This document shows, one piece after another, positions 40,186 to 40,410 of a stretch of 40,410 bases of DNA. This stretch comes from an uncultured Elusimicrobiales bacterium (GTDB taxonomy: Bacteria; Elusimicrobiota; Elusimicrobia; Elusimicrobiales; Elusimicrobiaceae): contig CALVFE010000011.1 of assembly GCA_944326765.1 (NCBI GenBank), positions 1-40,410 of the forward strand, in the 5' to 3' direction. Both the position numbers and the translations under genes were made by a program. The notes beneath the pieces were generated by a model. The model was given only the letters and a program-made list of their open reading frames with translations. It made no database searches and was not told where the DNA came from. Numbering within the stretch: the first letter of the stretch is position 1; every line of letters begins with the position of its first letter.

Positions 40186-40410
40186 ATGTACGCAATTATA
40201 GAAACTGGTGGAAAACAGTACTGGGTAAAACCCGGTCAAGATCTGCAGGTTGAAAAACTGGACGCGAAAGCGGGCGAGAATGTAGAACTGAAAGTTCTCT
40301 GGGCCGCTGACGAAGAAGGTACCTCAGCAGATACCAAAGCCGGTAACACGGCCAAGGTCACCGCTCAAGTGGTCAAACATTTGAGAGGTCCGAAAATCCT
40401 CGTATTCAAG
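40186..40410 (+). CDS. rplU: 50S ribosomal protein L21 (5' part)
   Basis: The first 75 residues are present and the gene runs off the window end. [20 protein letters not shown] is the universal L21 start, followed by [18 protein letters not shown] and [20 protein letters not shown] small insertion ([14 protein letters not shown]) replaces the usual short loop. L21 binds 23S rRNA domain III early in 50S assembly; rpmA (L27) is normally the next gene. No ribosome binding site is seen before the ATG. An upstream hairpin leader and two -10 elements suggest two transcript forms. Confidence 0.95.
   Translation, partial: MYAIIETGGKQYWVKPGQDLQVEKLDAKAGENVELKVLWAADEEGTSADTKAGNTAKVTAQVVKHLRGPKILVFK

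Overview
The window looks like a chromosomal segment of a gut-type Elusimicrobiota bacterium (Elusimicrobiaceae-like). The basis is a class III pilin with the phylum's stereotyped N-terminus, an Asn-rich autotransporter, strictly bacterial housekeeping genes packed tightly on both strands, and a complete mannose-family PTS sitting with HprK and RapZ. The phylum is an inference from protein style, not from a database match. No insertion sequence, CRISPR array or prophage gene cluster was seen.

Layout. Bases 1-225 hold what looks like the 3' half of a tRNA-Val(GAC) joined to unrelated DNA, closed by a strong terminator: a possible old attachment site. Bases 378-4446 (minus strand) are the most unusual part: a consensus promoter, a SAM-I-type riboswitch and an intrinsic terminator that can be blocked by an obvious antiterminator, then a 50-codon ORF translationally coupled to a zinc-finger-less ClpX-like unfoldase, a LemA-like protein and a membrane-anchored TPR protein. 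None of these is a methionine or SAM gene. Bases 4582-7530 hold a PQ-loop membrane protein, a threonine-aldolase-like enzyme, endonuclease IV and a methyltransferase. Bases 7701-12535 hold a 1030-residue autotransporter, tRNA-Ala(GGC) and a GT39-type glycosyltransferase. Bases 12579-16798 (minus) hold a phosphoesterase and SMC.

Bases 17006-26334 (plus) hold a small repeat protein, a ~465-base gap with a possible structured RNA, and then one long operon: hpf, hprK, rapZ, EIIA, EIIB, EIIC, EIID, HPr, EI and lepA. It encodes sugar uptake and phosphorylation plus the HPr(Ser46) kinase and ribosome hibernation in one transcript. Bases 26365-33002 hold a pilin, MazG, a secreted protein, ThyX, GlgC, PhoH-YbeY and a PPP-like phosphatase. 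Bases 33078-38778 hold a GlcD-GlcE fusion with a GlcF that has lost its CCG cysteines, a GAF/HD-GYP protein and MnmA. Bases 38843-40410 hold DnaJ (minus) and the start of rplU behind a hairpin leader.

Two themes recur. Many starts lack a Shine-Dalgarno sequence and have a -10 hexamer placed so that transcription should begin on or next to the start codon (leaderless mRNAs). Convergent gene pairs share short bidirectional terminators, one of them buried in a coding region.
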